Positions 35,471-47,539 of a DNA stretch of 64,000 nucleotides are shown piece after piece (the first letter of the stretch is position 1; every line of letters starts with the position of its first letter). Source of the stretch: Anisus vortex (taxonomy: Eukaryota > Mollusca > Gastropoda > Planorbidae); assembly GCA_949126835.1 (NCBI GenBank), contig OX421506.1, positions 31,839,378 to 31,903,377 of the forward strand, read 5' to 3'. The position numbers and the translations under genes were made by a program. A model generated the notes under the pieces. The model made no database searches. It saw only the letters and a program-made list of their open reading frames with translations, and was not told the origin of the DNA.

Positions 35471-37850
35471 CGTCCCTCACTCGATAAGTTTAAAGTGTCA
35501 CTGCATCACATTATCTTTCTAGAACAATATTGTGAAACGTTACGTGTTGGCACCCTGTCATTAATAACTCAAAGAGTATTATCAAAGCTCAGCTGGTATT
35601 ATACGTCAAGTAATATGTCTGTGTAACTTTTTAATTTTTTTTTATACCCGATGTCATCTTTTAATGTCAGACATTGGCGGGAACATTTTTGTTCGGCAGA
35701 AGTTTCCTTGTTGCATGTAACGTGAGAGGTTTGGGTGAAATAAAAAAAAAAGTTATTGTGAAATCTCTGCACTGGCGTCAACGCCTCGTCATTGATAGAA
35801 AAAAAGAAAGCAAGACTTGGAATTGGCACATGGCACGCGGTCTACATCGCAGACGTGAAAGAAGAAGAAAAAACAAACAAAAAAAAGCTTTATGACGAGT
35901 TACATTCTTATCCTTCAAATCGATCCGCGAAGGATATTTCGAAATTTCAAAATAAAAATCAATACGCGGAAAAGCGTTGAAAGTAGTGCGTTTAGAAGAA
36001 ATAAGTCGTCGGGACAACGGAGAAAGTGTTGTGTTTGCACATTTATTTGACATGCAAAAAAAAATATTTAAAAAATGCGGAGTTGAGTGTGAGTTGTAAT
36101 GGGGTTACCGTTCCAATTTCAGGGTAGTGGGAGTGACTGTGGGTCACGGATTAATTCCCGCCAAAATTGTTGAGATCGACAATAACCTAATCGTGTTCTG
36201 AGGGCGGGAGTTAGCCTATTATGTCAAAGTACCAGTCTTACCACACGATATAATGGCGACTTGGGCTGATAATTAATATACGAGAGAGAAATAAGAACAG
36301 GATACACAATAGTAATTGATTCCCATACAGTGGCGAAACTAGGGAAAAACGGCACACAGGGCGCGCTCGAAATTGGCGCCTAGTTAAAATTTTAGTTTTT
36401 ATCTATTAACGTGTGCAAGGGGTTAAAAGTGACAGTTTTGCGCCTATCCAATCGTTGGCGCCATGAACAACTGCTCTCTTGTAGTTACGCTAAGGCTGTC
36501 ATGACTAAAGCTTAGGCATTGTCGGAATCACAGAAATACTGCTATGGCTCCTATCTGTCTCGCAAGACAATGGATGCCCCACAGAAATAGGTTTAGTATA
36601 TTTAATAAAGATATGTTACTGACCTATATGTATTACAGAATTTCGTCCTTTTGCCTCTCCGCTGCATTTTTAAAGTGTTTTTTTTAAATGTTAAGTTGTC
36701 TTTTGTTTGTTTGTCGGTTTTCCAGGTAACCCATTACATTTCCAAATGTCATTTGGGAAAAACAATGTTTTAAAAAATTGTCTTTGCCAATGAAATATGG
36801 AAATTATGTGTCTTTATCTTATTTGTTTTTTCAAAGTATTTCATTTTTGTGGTGTTTTCCCCATCTTAAATATTATTTTTTTAAAAATGAAACTCAGCTT
36901 TGCTTGTAACGATCTGCGCCCCATTCCCCAGCCTACCATTTCCCGCCATTTCTAAAAAATACCACAATTAGGCGGAAAACAACAACAAAAAATAAACCGT
37001 CGAAAATCGGCAAAGAACCCCGCGCCCCAACCCATTTGCCACAAAGTTACACACATTGTAAAAATATTTTGTTTGTGTTTGATTTGTGTTGAAAATGTAA
37101 CAATGCCGAGACAAGTAACACAAAAAAAAAAAAAAAAAAAAAATTGTCTTTCTTTAAGTAGAACTCTGTAATGGGTTTTCCTTTTATAAAAGTTTCAAAC
37201 CTAAAAATTCCGAAACAAAAACGAACAGCCATCATGTCAGGGCCGATTATTTGTGATCCACGACGAAACCAAAAAACAAACTTGTCTAGGAATTATGTCA
37301 TATGGCATTCTACGCTGTCATTCAAAATGTCACGGATTGTCACCCGGATGGTGAAAATAAATATTTTAATGTAGGCCTTCATATGAAAAGTACGCAAGCG
37401 CGTAAAATATGTTGTCCCTACGTCTTAAATAAATAAGTAATCAGATAAATATATTGATAGATTCGGCGTATGTAGTGGTCTGTTGGTACAAGTAGTACCG
37501 GAATCATACCCGGACTTAGCACTTAGTACAGTACCCGGATTTAGCACATAGTACAGTAGTAAGTAGTATGCCCGAAATCTCGTATTCAGGGACACGGGGT
37601 GAATTGTTTACGAGGTTGCACTCTTGTGTGAACGTTTGGGCTCTCATCTTTCATATTGCCGAGCCTCGTACAGTGGGCTCGCCCAGTATCACACGTGTTG
37701 GGTTACTGTTGACTCGCGTCTCTGCATTTAGTGTACGTATCGTTGTACGCACACGCGCTGCCACCAATAATATATTATTCTACTGCTCAAGTAAACATTA
37801 ACAACACAATTGTAACAAAAACAACAATAATAATAAAAAAAACGCATTCT
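35471..37850. other. Non-coding, repeat remnants
   Basis: Contains a probable LINE 3' remnant in reverse orientation at 36,626-36,745 (tgtattacagaatttcgtcc, then ggttttccaggtaacccatt) and an A run at 37,121-37,142. No gene recognised. Confidence 0.5.
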
Positions 37851-38006
37851 TTTTACTCCCTTTATTTTAAGTTGCATTTTCTGTCTGTCTGCAATCGTCG
37901 TGCAAAACTTTGCTTCGATTTTTCGACCACTTCCCGTGGTCCAATCGAGCTGAAATTTGGACAGCAGACTTGTCCCGCCTAACAATACATCCTATCAAAT
38001 TTTCAG
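37851..38006. repeat. Dispersed repeat, copy A
   Basis: actccctttattttaagtt, then cgaccacttcccgtggtcc, then gagctgaaatttggacagca, then atcaaattttcag are shared with 39,057-39,228. A diverged relative may lie at 56,500-56,560. Class unknown. Confidence 0.7.
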
Positions 38007-38736
38007 TTAAACTCATTTGCTACTACCGCGACTGAATGCGACATACCCCCTCCGTACTAATGCGCCCAAACGCGGCCGACACGTGTGTGACTAACATTGT
38101 CGTTTCTTGATTTTTTTTCGACATGCGTTCTGGGGTTTTATTTTACTGCAAACACGGCTTTTAAAAAGTAGGAATATAGTCTGTTTCGTTAATAAAAACC
38201 GGATGTTTTTTTATCTTGTTTCGTTTTTTTGCTATGCGCGTCAAAAAATCGGGTATTTTTCACTTGCCTTTCGTCTTGTAAAACTTTTTTTATAGCCTTC
38301 GTCTTTCATTTTTTACTTTATTAATCGATAGCTCTATACATCCGAATATAACATTTAACAACAGTTCTGATAATAAGGATGCTGCAGATATAGACTTAGA
38401 TAAATTTCCATTTCAACTAGATTTTTGGGCTTTATTATACTTTATCGGACTTTGACGCTAGGCCTAGAGAAAATATTTAGCCAAATCATAGGGTCTCAAC
38501 ATTCAGCGAATGATTCTACCGATAATTCGGCATTTTTTATGTATAAAAGTATACATTTCCAGAAAGCTAAGATATTTATCTATTTTATGATGTAATTTTT
38601 ATTCACTTTGGGGAATATTTAGTCATTAAAAAAAAATATTTAAAAATAATTTAATAAATTTAATACGGAGTTCCTTCCCTTTGGCTAGTATTTTCCCGGG
38701 TGTCTTTGGAAAGTAGGTTAGTAGCAAATGAGTTAA
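38007..38736. mobile_element. Possible TTAA-type DNA element
   Basis: Left end TTAA followed by actcatttgctacta. Right end tagtagcaaatgag followed by TTAA. The arms are 14-bp inverted repeats (one extra A on the left), and TTAA duplications are typical of piggyBac-like elements. It begins exactly where dispersed repeat copy A stops matching copy B, consistent with insertion. No transposase frame is visible. Confidence 0.5.
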
Positions 38737-39056
38737 AACGACTTAATAATACTACACTTATGACAATATTCATTTCTTAAAAGGAAAGTATAAGAAATAT
38801 ATTGATTTCGCGTTAAAAATGCCTGTGAAACTTTTTATACTTTTTCGGCGCAAAGCTAGAAAAAAAAAATTATGCGCTAAGATTATTTTTAGAACAATTC
38901 ATACTGAGTAAGGAGATATTTTTGAAATTTGCGACACAGATATTTTTCTGTACGTTTCATTTCCAGTAGTCAGTCAATTATTTAATTACATGATGGTAAA
39001 CTTAGTTTGCAAATAAAGGGAGTATAATGAAAACTTCGTTTTTATGGTTTTCTTGT

Positions 39057-39228
39057 TATTACTCCCTTTCTTTTAAGTTCTGCTGTCTGTCCGCTTGGGT
39101 GGATGGTTGGTTGGATGACAGCAAAACTTTGAATCGATTTTCCGACCACTTCCCGTGGTCCGATCGAGCTGAAATTTGGGCAGCAGACTTGCACAGACTA
39201 ACAATACATTCTATCAAATTTTCAGCAT
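39057..39228. repeat. Dispersed repeat, copy B
   Basis: ttactccctttcttttaagt, then ttttccgaccacttcccgtg, then gagctgaaatttgggcagca, then tctatcaaattttcag. Copy of the sequence at 37,851-38,006, without the insertion found there. Confidence 0.7.
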
Positions 39229-39258
39229 CGTAGCATTTGGAATAGTATCTCTCTAGTA

Positions 39259-39267
39259 TCTCCCTGG

Positions 39268-39319
<52 letters not shown>

Positions 39320-39330
39320 GTCTATGTTTC
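39259..39330. repeat. TCTA microsatellite
   Basis: Pure TCTA/CTAT run with minor interruption at the right edge. Confidence 0.95.
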
Positions 39331-39483
39331 TCTACTATCTATTCATTCTGTCATCGTCTATCCGTCTCTTTCTCTCTGTCTACCTCTTATCCACTCTTGA
39401 ACCCATCTACCCATGTATCTCTCTTTTTCCTCTACTCATCCCTCCTTCCTTCTACCGATCCATTTCTCTCTCACTTGCTCATG

Positions 39484-39595
39484 TCATTCTTCCATCCATT
39501 CTTCCATCCATTCTTCCATCCATTCTTCCATCCATTCTTCCATCCATTCTTCCATCCATTCTTCCATCCATTCTTCCATCCATTCTTCCATCCAC
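39484..39595. repeat. 12-bp tandem repeat
   Basis: Nine copies of cattcttccatc. As 12 is a multiple of three, all three + frames stay open; the resulting peptides are artefacts. Confidence 0.95.
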
Positions 39596-42500
39596 TTATA
39601 TCACTTTCTTTCTCTCTCTATATATATATATTTTCTCTCGAATCCCAACCTTCTTGTTCTACTGTAAACTTACGCTACCCCAAGACCAATGAAAATGTTA
39701 ATTGGAGAAGCAGTAAACGGCATGTCCCGGCAATTACCGCCAGCCATGTCGTCTGCTAATGTTCCATTTTCACCATTATCGATGCACCTGAACTATCTTT
39801 GAATGCGTTCCTTATCTACTGCTGGAAGCCGACCAAAGCGCATAATATATGTATGCGTCTTTAGTTTATCTGTATGCTATTATCTGTGTGCGTCTAGGGT
39901 TCACCCGATGATAGTTATCATTTGTTTCTATGCATGTTTGTTGTAACCAAAAAAAACGTCTACACCATTTTCTATTAAAACACATAGACGTATCTGACTT
40001 CTATGTTTGCGAGGAGTTTCTTGTATTGTCCATCTTACTATAGTCTTTGATACAACGTTGTGTTGTGTTAAAACGCACAAAAATGGGTTTCGTGGAATAT
40101 ATATGGTAAATATGCCTCTGTTTTGTATTTAGTCAATAATATGCAGGTGTTGTGTCTTAAGAAAGTAACATGAACGCAAAGCTTACGATGGTCTTTTCGT
40201 GGAGATAACTTAGCCACTCTAGAAATAACACGTGTATCAAGACTCGGTCTACACACGCGCCATGATTAATACTCACACACACACTATCTCAAGTAAATCT
40301 ATCAAACAGAAAAACGCAAGCTACCGAATACACGCACACACACACACACACACACGATAGACAGACAGACAGCAAACCCCTTGTCGAAACACCACCACAC
40401 CAGCAATCACACATGCACTCCCTATCACTGACACACACAGTTATACGCTATCACACAAACACAGTCACACACTGACGCCTACTGGAACTCTTACAGCTAA
40501 TGCACGCAAATACGTTTGCCATTATCACCCACACACACACAACAAATAGAACCTTCTCAAAAATATATCTCTTTGAATCTCTGTGAAACAAACACATCCC
40601 ACATACAGAATTTACATTAACATGACTGTTACTCGTATCTTAACGTCAGAGAAACACACAGTATGTGTGCGTGTGTGTGATAGAGAGAGAGAAATAATGT
40701 GAACGAATTAAACTGTTTGTACAACTGATAAAACTCTTTGGATCCACACATCAACAGCCACTAGAGAGAAAAAGATAGAGAGAGAGGGGGGGGGAGGGGA
40801 AAAGATGGCGCTGTTGTCTTTTAAAAAACAAAAATCCTATTAGTGTGGTAAACGGAAAAAAAAATGTTTACCTTTTACAAGAAAACAAAAAAATCAAAAT
40901 AATATTCAAGAACGCTATGTTTGCATTTAAAATGGACGAGATTTTTTTTCTACCCATTTTTGTTTTTGGGGCCTGCTTTTTGGGAGGAAATATTTTAGGG
41001 CTAAAAATTCAGCCATTTAAAAAATAACATAGTTTTAGATCATCATAACACACACTTGTACACATTTCCGTAGCGTCATTATCTTGGTCGCAAAAGTGGC
41101 CCAGACTTGAATCAACAAAAAATAATAACATCATCAACAACTACTAATTAAAGGAAACAGAACAAATGTGTGGAAACGTTAAATGTAATGTTTAGGATTT
41201 CGACTCTAGTTATTAAGGTTCTTTATTTCCACACATACACAGGAAAAACAAACTTAAAAATAAACTTTGAGATACAACGAAATCAACAAAATCAAACATA
41301 AAATAACAACAACAAAGCAACTCTAAACAGAGATGGCAAAAAGACACATACACACACGCTCGCATCTATTATTGCAAATGCAAGGCTGAATTCATATTGG
41401 TTGAGAAAATAATCAACCTGAAAATCATTTTAAAAAAAGTATTTTTAATAAACACATAAAACTAGACTTACACAAACGGTTAGGACGTAAAAGTCCTTTG
41501 AAAATTATCTTTCAATAAAATCTGTGGTAGCCTGAATTCTAAGGGGGAATATATAATGAACTGAAACCAACAAAGTTATGAATTGTTATAATATTATTTT
41601 TTTATATGTCATACGTAGGGTAGATATCTATTTTTACATATCCGCTATGCAATTCGGCGTCTTTTGGTATATCGTTCATATCCTGTCCAGAAAATCTAAA
41701 GGGCTCAAAAATTCAAAGACAGGAATTTCCCACCTCTCCACCCTTTATGGGCCATCAAAAACATAAGTTATTAGTAGTAAAAATGGCGACTTTGTATTGT
41801 GCCGGCTTTACGATCTCCTGTGTGCCTAGGCCAAAAAAGTGAACCAGTAAACTCTAGCTTCATTAGCGATCAAATGAGCCACGAGTAAGGCAGATTACGT
41901 TACCCTAGTCCCCCCCCCCCCCCCCCCCCCACTCATGAGTCTTAGTGATAAATACGTCTACGATGATCAATCATTTAAAAATAAAATGCAGATCAATCAA
42001 GTCAATCAACTGTAAATATTTTTATTTAAAAAGTCTATCTGGCAGTATCGTTTCAAGCTTTCCCCTTTTTAATCAAATATCGGAAATTAATTTCAACATG
42101 AGCATCCCTAGGGGAAAACAGTGCACTCGTCCACCCCCCTTTCCTGTGTGCTTTAGCAATCAGACGACACCTTGTCCGAAAGCGCGAAAAGAGGAAAAAA
42201 AAAACGCGCACAAGGAGGAAAAAAAAACGCGCGCAGATACATATAAAGGGGAGTTCACCAATCATCAACGAGCCCCGAGGATTTTATTGCCTCCCTTTAG
42301 TTCTTATCAATCAGTGCAGCCGAGACCTGATAGGAAAAGCGGACTTTCCCGATAAGAAGAAGATGGCGGACATAGATAGCGAAAGGTGCATCTAAGTAAA
42401 GAGCAGATAACTATTTATGGCGGTTCTCTCAATAAAAACGAGAATTAACTCCCCTGTTCTCCCGCCTGCAAACTTTTTTTTTAACGTTACAGAAGCGATA

Positions 42501-43032
42501 CGAGAAAGTGGCAATTTGAATTAGCTGCCACTTGTGCATATTTTGTTCCCATGGAAATAGGAAAAAAATGTTTATGAAATGAATTTTAAAGAATAAAAAA
42601 AGCACTTGTTGAAAAGATGAGACTAAAAAAAGCAATTATCCCAATTTAAAGATAGCGGACTGACTTGTTTATAAACTTTATTTGAAACGATAACTTTCTA
42701 AATATTTGCAAGAATATAAAAGAACAATCTAGACTCTATATTATCTCCCTTTTGAAGCATTTTTTTTATATGACGCCTGGTGTCTAGAACAGAATTTCTC
42801 ATGAAACTTTGGGCTAGCTACGTGCAGTAATAGATGGAGTCCATGGGTGGCTCTGATATAATATTGGTGTTTTTTTTCCTCCCAGGGCGCACCCCTTTGT
42901 CTGTAGGGCGTGGATTTTGGGAAGGGTAGGGTATAAATAAAGAGTGAAATTAAGTTTAATTAATTGTGTCTGTTCTACGTTATAGTATTTGTTTACAATA
43001 TAAGACCCCCCCCCCCCCACACACACACCTTA
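39596..43032. other. Non-coding, no gene seen
   Basis: CA-rich patches (40,270-40,550), GA-rich patch and G run near 40,765-40,800, and a C run of about 20 at 41,911-41,930. Short open frames such as 41,945-42,355 (+) are not recognised. agatggcg-type motifs occur at 40,804 and 42,361. Confidence 0.5.
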
Positions 43033-43045
43033 CATATCGCTTTGT

Positions 43046-43224
43046 TGTAAAAAAAAAATTGAAAAAAATTAAATAGGACCAGTGAAGCAGCGTTCACCAG
43101 TTTCAGTGGCCACAGCATACTAAAGGGATGTGTGGCCAGCACAATGCCCAGCCGCCTTTACCTTGGTACCTTTGAATCCTAGGATTCTTCAGGATTCGAA
43201 CCCAGGACCTTCGGTACGTCCTCC
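43046..43224 (-). mobile_element. Internally deleted SINE with 13-bp target duplication
   Basis: Flanked by a perfect 13-bp duplication, catatcgctttgt (43,033-43,045 and 43,225-43,237). The A-rich tail lies on the left, followed by aggaccagtgaagcagcg, then cagcacaatgcccagccgcc, then an abrupt jump to caggattcgaacccaggacc. About 80-100 bp of the middle is missing relative to full copies. The duplication proves the edges of the inserted unit. Confidence 0.85.
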
Positions 43225-43283
43225 CATATCGCTTTGTAGTTAGTAGTTATGTTGGTAAAATCGCAGAAGAACATTCTGAACTC

Positions 43284-43465
43284 TATATATTTCACACGCT
43301 CTGCCTGTAGAGAAGCTTATTGCGTCTTACGCTTATCCGTGGTTTGTGTTTAGACTTTTATTTTTAATAGGATGTTTTTATGACGATGAGGTTGTTTTTT
43401 CGCTGGTTAAATTCAGACAATCCATTCCATGCCTTGGATGCCAATCGGGAAGAAAGATGGTGCAT
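43284..43465 (-). mobile_element. LINE 3' end, diverged
   Basis: attgcgtcttacgcttatcc, then gtggtttgtgtttagact, then attccatgccttggatgcca, then gggaagaaag are the reverse complement of the LINE C-terminal region. Confidence 0.65.
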
Positions 43466-43537
43466 TTAATGCAAGCTAGTGAACGCTGCTTCACCATGAC
43501 CTATAGATCTAATTAATCTGACCCCCGGGGGGGGGTA
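43466..43537 (+). mobile_element. SINE 3' fragment
   Basis: ctagtgaacgctgcttcacc, then gacctatagatctaatt, then ctgaccccc matches the end of the SINE core. Only the last 70 bp or so remain. Confidence 0.55.
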
Positions 43538-43752
43538 CTATACAATGCTACAGTAATTCACTATACAATGCTACTGTAATTCACTATACAATGCTACAGT
43601 AATTCACTATACAATGCTACAGTAATTCACTATACAATGCTACAGTAATTCACTATACAATGCTACAGTAATTCACTATACAATGCTACAGTAATTCACT
43701 ATACAATGCTACAGTAATTCACTATACAATTCTACCGTAATTCACTATACAT
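43538..43752. repeat. 23-bp minisatellite, about 9 units
   Basis: Nine nearly identical units, ctatacaatgctacagtaa plus ttca, and a partial tenth. Very low divergence between units suggests recent expansion. Confidence 0.95.
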
Positions 43753-44265
43753 TGTTGACCCGAAAGAAGACAATAAATCAACCATAAAACTGTACTAGTA
43801 TGACTTTGTCTTCTCTCTATAACACAAGAATGTCTGTAATAATTCTCGCCCGACGCCTCGGTTAAAAACAAGACAATTAATTTCGCTCGCTGATCAAAGA
43901 CGCCTCTCGAGGCCGCGCGAGTTGTTAAAATCTTAAACTGTATAATGCCATGGCACCCCATGACCGGTAGCTTTTAAGAATAGAACTCTGCCCCCTTAAC
44001 AAGTCTGGACAGGCCGGTCGGATGGTTATCTTAGACTCCCTGTCGCAGATAGCATCGGGTTGAGAACTTCGTCATGGACGACAGCCCGTGGAAGAGAATT
44101 TTAGATTAGAATGGAGAGGGGTTGAAGGTCAGAGGTTAGTTAAACAGTTCAACTGATGACCTGAGATTTGACTGACCAAAGTGTGAAGCTGTGTTAATGA
44201 GCGTTGGGGAAGTTGGAAAGAGTCATTTAGATAGACAGATGTAGAGACAGATAGAAAGATAGACT
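43753..44265. other. Non-coding, no gene seen
   Basis: Unique-looking sequence without a supported gene. Confidence 0.5.
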
Positions 44266-44535
44266 TGACACCGTGGCGGAGCGGCAGTGCGTTCAGATGG
44301 CCGAACCGAAGGTCCTAATTTTAAATCTTGGTGAGGTTCGGTAAGCTTTTTCTCCGGGACTGGAGAGTTTCCCCGAGTCTACCCAGCCCTGATGGTTACC
44401 CGTCATTAGTTGAGGGTAAAGTAAAGGCAGCTGAGCGTTGTGCTGGCCACACAAGCCCCGTGGCCACAGAAACTGGTGAATGCTGCTTCGCCGGCCCTAT
44501 GGATCAATTCGGTCCGACGAAATTACTTTACTTTT
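44266..44535 (+). mobile_element. tRNA-derived SINE
   Basis: Head ccgtggcggagcggcagtgc (A-box region), degraded B box, core ctgagcgttgtgctggccac and tail aattactttactttt. Followed by a short GATA run, as is common at SINE 3' ends. Confidence 0.85.
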
Positions 44536-46477
44536 AAATAGATAGATAGATAGTTCAAAGAGGATTGTGAATCTCAATAGAGAAAGACACACACAAAGAG
44601 AGAGAGAAAGGGAGAATGTGAGAATAGGAAAACGAAAGTGAGAGATGGAAAGAAAATGTGTGAGAGAAAGATTTAGGGAGAGAAAGAAATAGTGATAGAC
44701 AGAAAAAGTGTGAGATAGAGAGAGAAGATTTCATTAAGACGGAGCGATGGTTGACCTAGACTAGATGAGAGGAGAGTGGGGGACTGGACACGGATAATGA
44801 CAAGCAAGTGTTTCTTGTGGTCAGCCTAGAACCGATTACCGACGCGGTTGGTCACTTTGATGGATCAGTCAGTGAGCGGTCAGGTGTCTGACCACAAGGA
44901 TCCATCCTCGAGGTCGTTGTTTTCAGGCGTGTCGTTATCTCGACCAGTGACCCCGCGCGCAAACCGGTTGTTTCACACGTGCGAATCGCCTCTGTGGTGG
45001 ATGGAGTGGTCAGCTGGACATTCATAAATGCCCCCCCCCCACGTTCCTAGTTTAAACGGTGACCTCCCCTCCCCCCGCCCACCACGCCACAACCGCCAGA
45101 TTCATGTCCGTAATCCGGCAATGATTTAATTAACCCTCCGGTGTCAATTGACCTTATTGTCCAATGTACTATCATTGTAGAGGTGAAAAAGTTTCACTTG
45201 TCAAGGCTTTCCGACTTACAAATGAGATGAAGCAGACAATTAATGGACAACACTGAAACGTCAACGACTACATAAAAAAAAACTAAAGGCAACAATTGTA
45301 CTCGAATAACACTTTAGTTATACCTTATATTATATATGAAAGGCAAGATTCGCGGAAAACAAAAGGTAATTAATTCTCTGACACGCTTTTCCCGGACTTT
45401 TTAAATATTTCTTTCTTACAAGGATTTCAATACACCTTCTTGTTTGAATACCGCGCCGTCAAAGCTTAGAATTTAGAAGGGAAAAAAATATAACAAAGCT
45501 AAAAACTAAATTATTAATTCAAAAATTCGATACAATTCTTCTATATTTTTTTTTCCAATAAATTCTAAAAATTTCCATTTTTGGCTTGTCCAATATTCCA
45601 AACATTAAAGAGTAAAAAAAATAAAAAAAAATAAACAACAACCAAAAATTAAAAAAAAAACAAAGACTTAGACATGACAAGACAATCTCTTCTTTTATTA
45701 TCTAAATCCAACATTCTTCCACCCACCTTCCCCCTTTATATTCACACAGTGTATATCAAACAAAAGGGGATTCCCCCGCCCATTATTTTCCTTGACATGA
45801 TTACAGAGTTGAAAATAATTTGTCTGAATTATTCTCCGGTTTTATTTTTTCCTCCACCACCCTTTTCCTTCTTGGACAGGGACTTTGTTTTCCCCCTCCT
45901 TCCATTTCAAACGTCCAACACTTCCGCCCTCATACTCCTTCCAGTATTCCTTCCTGGTGTATGCACCCCCCCCCCCCTGAAGCCCACCCCCCATCACGCT
46001 CCCCCTGTACTTCGATCTTTCATTTCTAATGACACGTAATGGCGAAAACTAATCGTTTGTCCACAAACATGCCCCCCGCCCCCTGATTTTATTATTATAG
46101 GGACGAAGGCATCAATCCTGTTCTTTGCTGTCGTTTTCTTATTTGCGTTGTTTTCGGTCTACTTTACATCGGCTCCATTTCTCTCTGTCAATACCATTTC
46201 CGGGTTTAGAGGAGAGTGATGGGAGAGAAGGGGTGGGGTGGCGGGGGGCAATGTGAAGTAAGGAACCGGGCTAGGGTCGAGTGGTCGAAACACGGGAAGG
46301 GGACATCCTTCTCTCCCCCCCTTCCCTCCCCACTGGCAGAATTCACGACAGCGCGTAAGCTTATTGCAGACTTCGTGAAATCATTAAAACTGCATCGAGC
46401 ACATAGCCATGCATGAAAAAGGTCACAAGTCCAAAGGCCTTTTGCGCGTGTGTTAAATGGAAAAACAGGTTTAAAAA
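44536..46477. other. Non-coding; GA-rich then AT-rich
   Basis: A GA-rich stretch (44,575-44,735) is followed by a locally GC-rich stretch (44,800-45,110) with several CpGs that could be regulatory; no exon is identifiable. Pyrimidine-rich frames at 45,674-46,039 (+) are not recognised. Confidence 0.45.
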
Positions 46478-46862
46478 CTGACCAGTCCCGGGAATCTATA
46501 GGATGTTTTGGTATAAACTTACCAGTCCTGGGACCAATAGGATCTGTTCGTATCAACAGACCAGTCCTGCAAAATCTATATGATGTGTTTTTATAAACTG
46601 ACCAGTCCTCAAATCTATAGGGTGTGTTGATATACATTGAGAGAATCTGAGACAAAAGAATCTTTCAAAAAGAACTTAAAGACCTTTCTCTTTGGCTAAT
46701 ACATCTGCCAATGCAAATCACACCAAGAGCGCACTGAGCATGCTAAATTAATAGCATGGATAGAAGCGCTGTAAGAATTCTTATCTCATTCTTATCTTAT
46801 CTTATTTTACACCGACCAGTTTTGGGATTCTATAGGATGTGTTGGTATAAACTGACCAGTCC
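46478..46862. repeat. About 40-bp minisatellite split by a LINE tail
   Basis: Units of about 40 bp containing gaccagtcc and ctataggatg-ttttggtata occur four times at 46,478-46,636 and one and a half times at 46,812-46,862. The intervening 175 bp is a LINE 3' end, so a single array was interrupted. Confidence 0.75.
46637..46811 (+). pseudogene. LINE 3' end inside minisatellite
   Basis: The + frame reads ETKESFKKNLKTFLFG followed by a stop, the terminal SFKKxLKTxLF signature of non-LTR reverse-transcriptase proteins. A short 3' region (agcgcactgagcatgc, then gaagcgctgtaag) and a TTATC-type tail follow. It resembles the second LINE family at 21.4 and 30.9 kb. Confidence 0.7.
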
Positions 46863-47492
46863 AGGGAGTAAGAATACATACGTTTATCGGCCTGATTCAC
46901 ATGGTCGGTCAAGTAAAAGCAACACAAACAAACAACAACCGGGACCTGTATCTACGCACGGGGGGTGGGGGGTGTCTCTCCTCTACCGTATCGCGTTTCC
47001 GTTGGCCGCCGGCCCCGCGCCTTTGCATGTCCGTCATCGATGGAAACCACGAACGCAGACGATGCAGACTGCTTTGGGCATCTAGTTCCAGCGCTCGGCA
47101 TTCCTCCTCGTCTTTTGATGTGCGCTTACGTCTGTCAACGAGTCTATAAAGGGAAAAACAAAAAAACTGAAAAAAAAATTAAAAACCAAAAAAAAAAAAA
47201 AAAAGTTCCCGGCGGAAGAATATTTGTCAAAAATGTATCACAGATTCCAGCATGTCGTGTTAAGATTCACGCGCAGACGGATGGATGGGAAATGGCATTT
47301 AGCTGAAGCTGAAAAAGCCAGTAAAATAATTCCATCTTTAAAAGCCATTCTAGTTTATTGTTGCTTTTTGAAAATTTCTTAGGTTTTTAGTTCATAGTGG
47401 AAGAGTTCAGAACTAAGTATAGGCTACTCACACACACAGGCATTCACTTATATGCACGCAAGTACTCGATTTATCTAGCTCTTTTTCTCTAA

Positions 47493-47539
<47 letters not shown>

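Noticed and set aside
36328..36500. Element with cagtggcgaaactag start and tagttacgctaaggctg end
   Set aside because: Ends are only loosely complementary and no target duplication was seen.
39324..39759. Frames with repeated HPFFHPF or SIHSSIHS
   Set aside because: Generated by the 12-bp tandem repeat.
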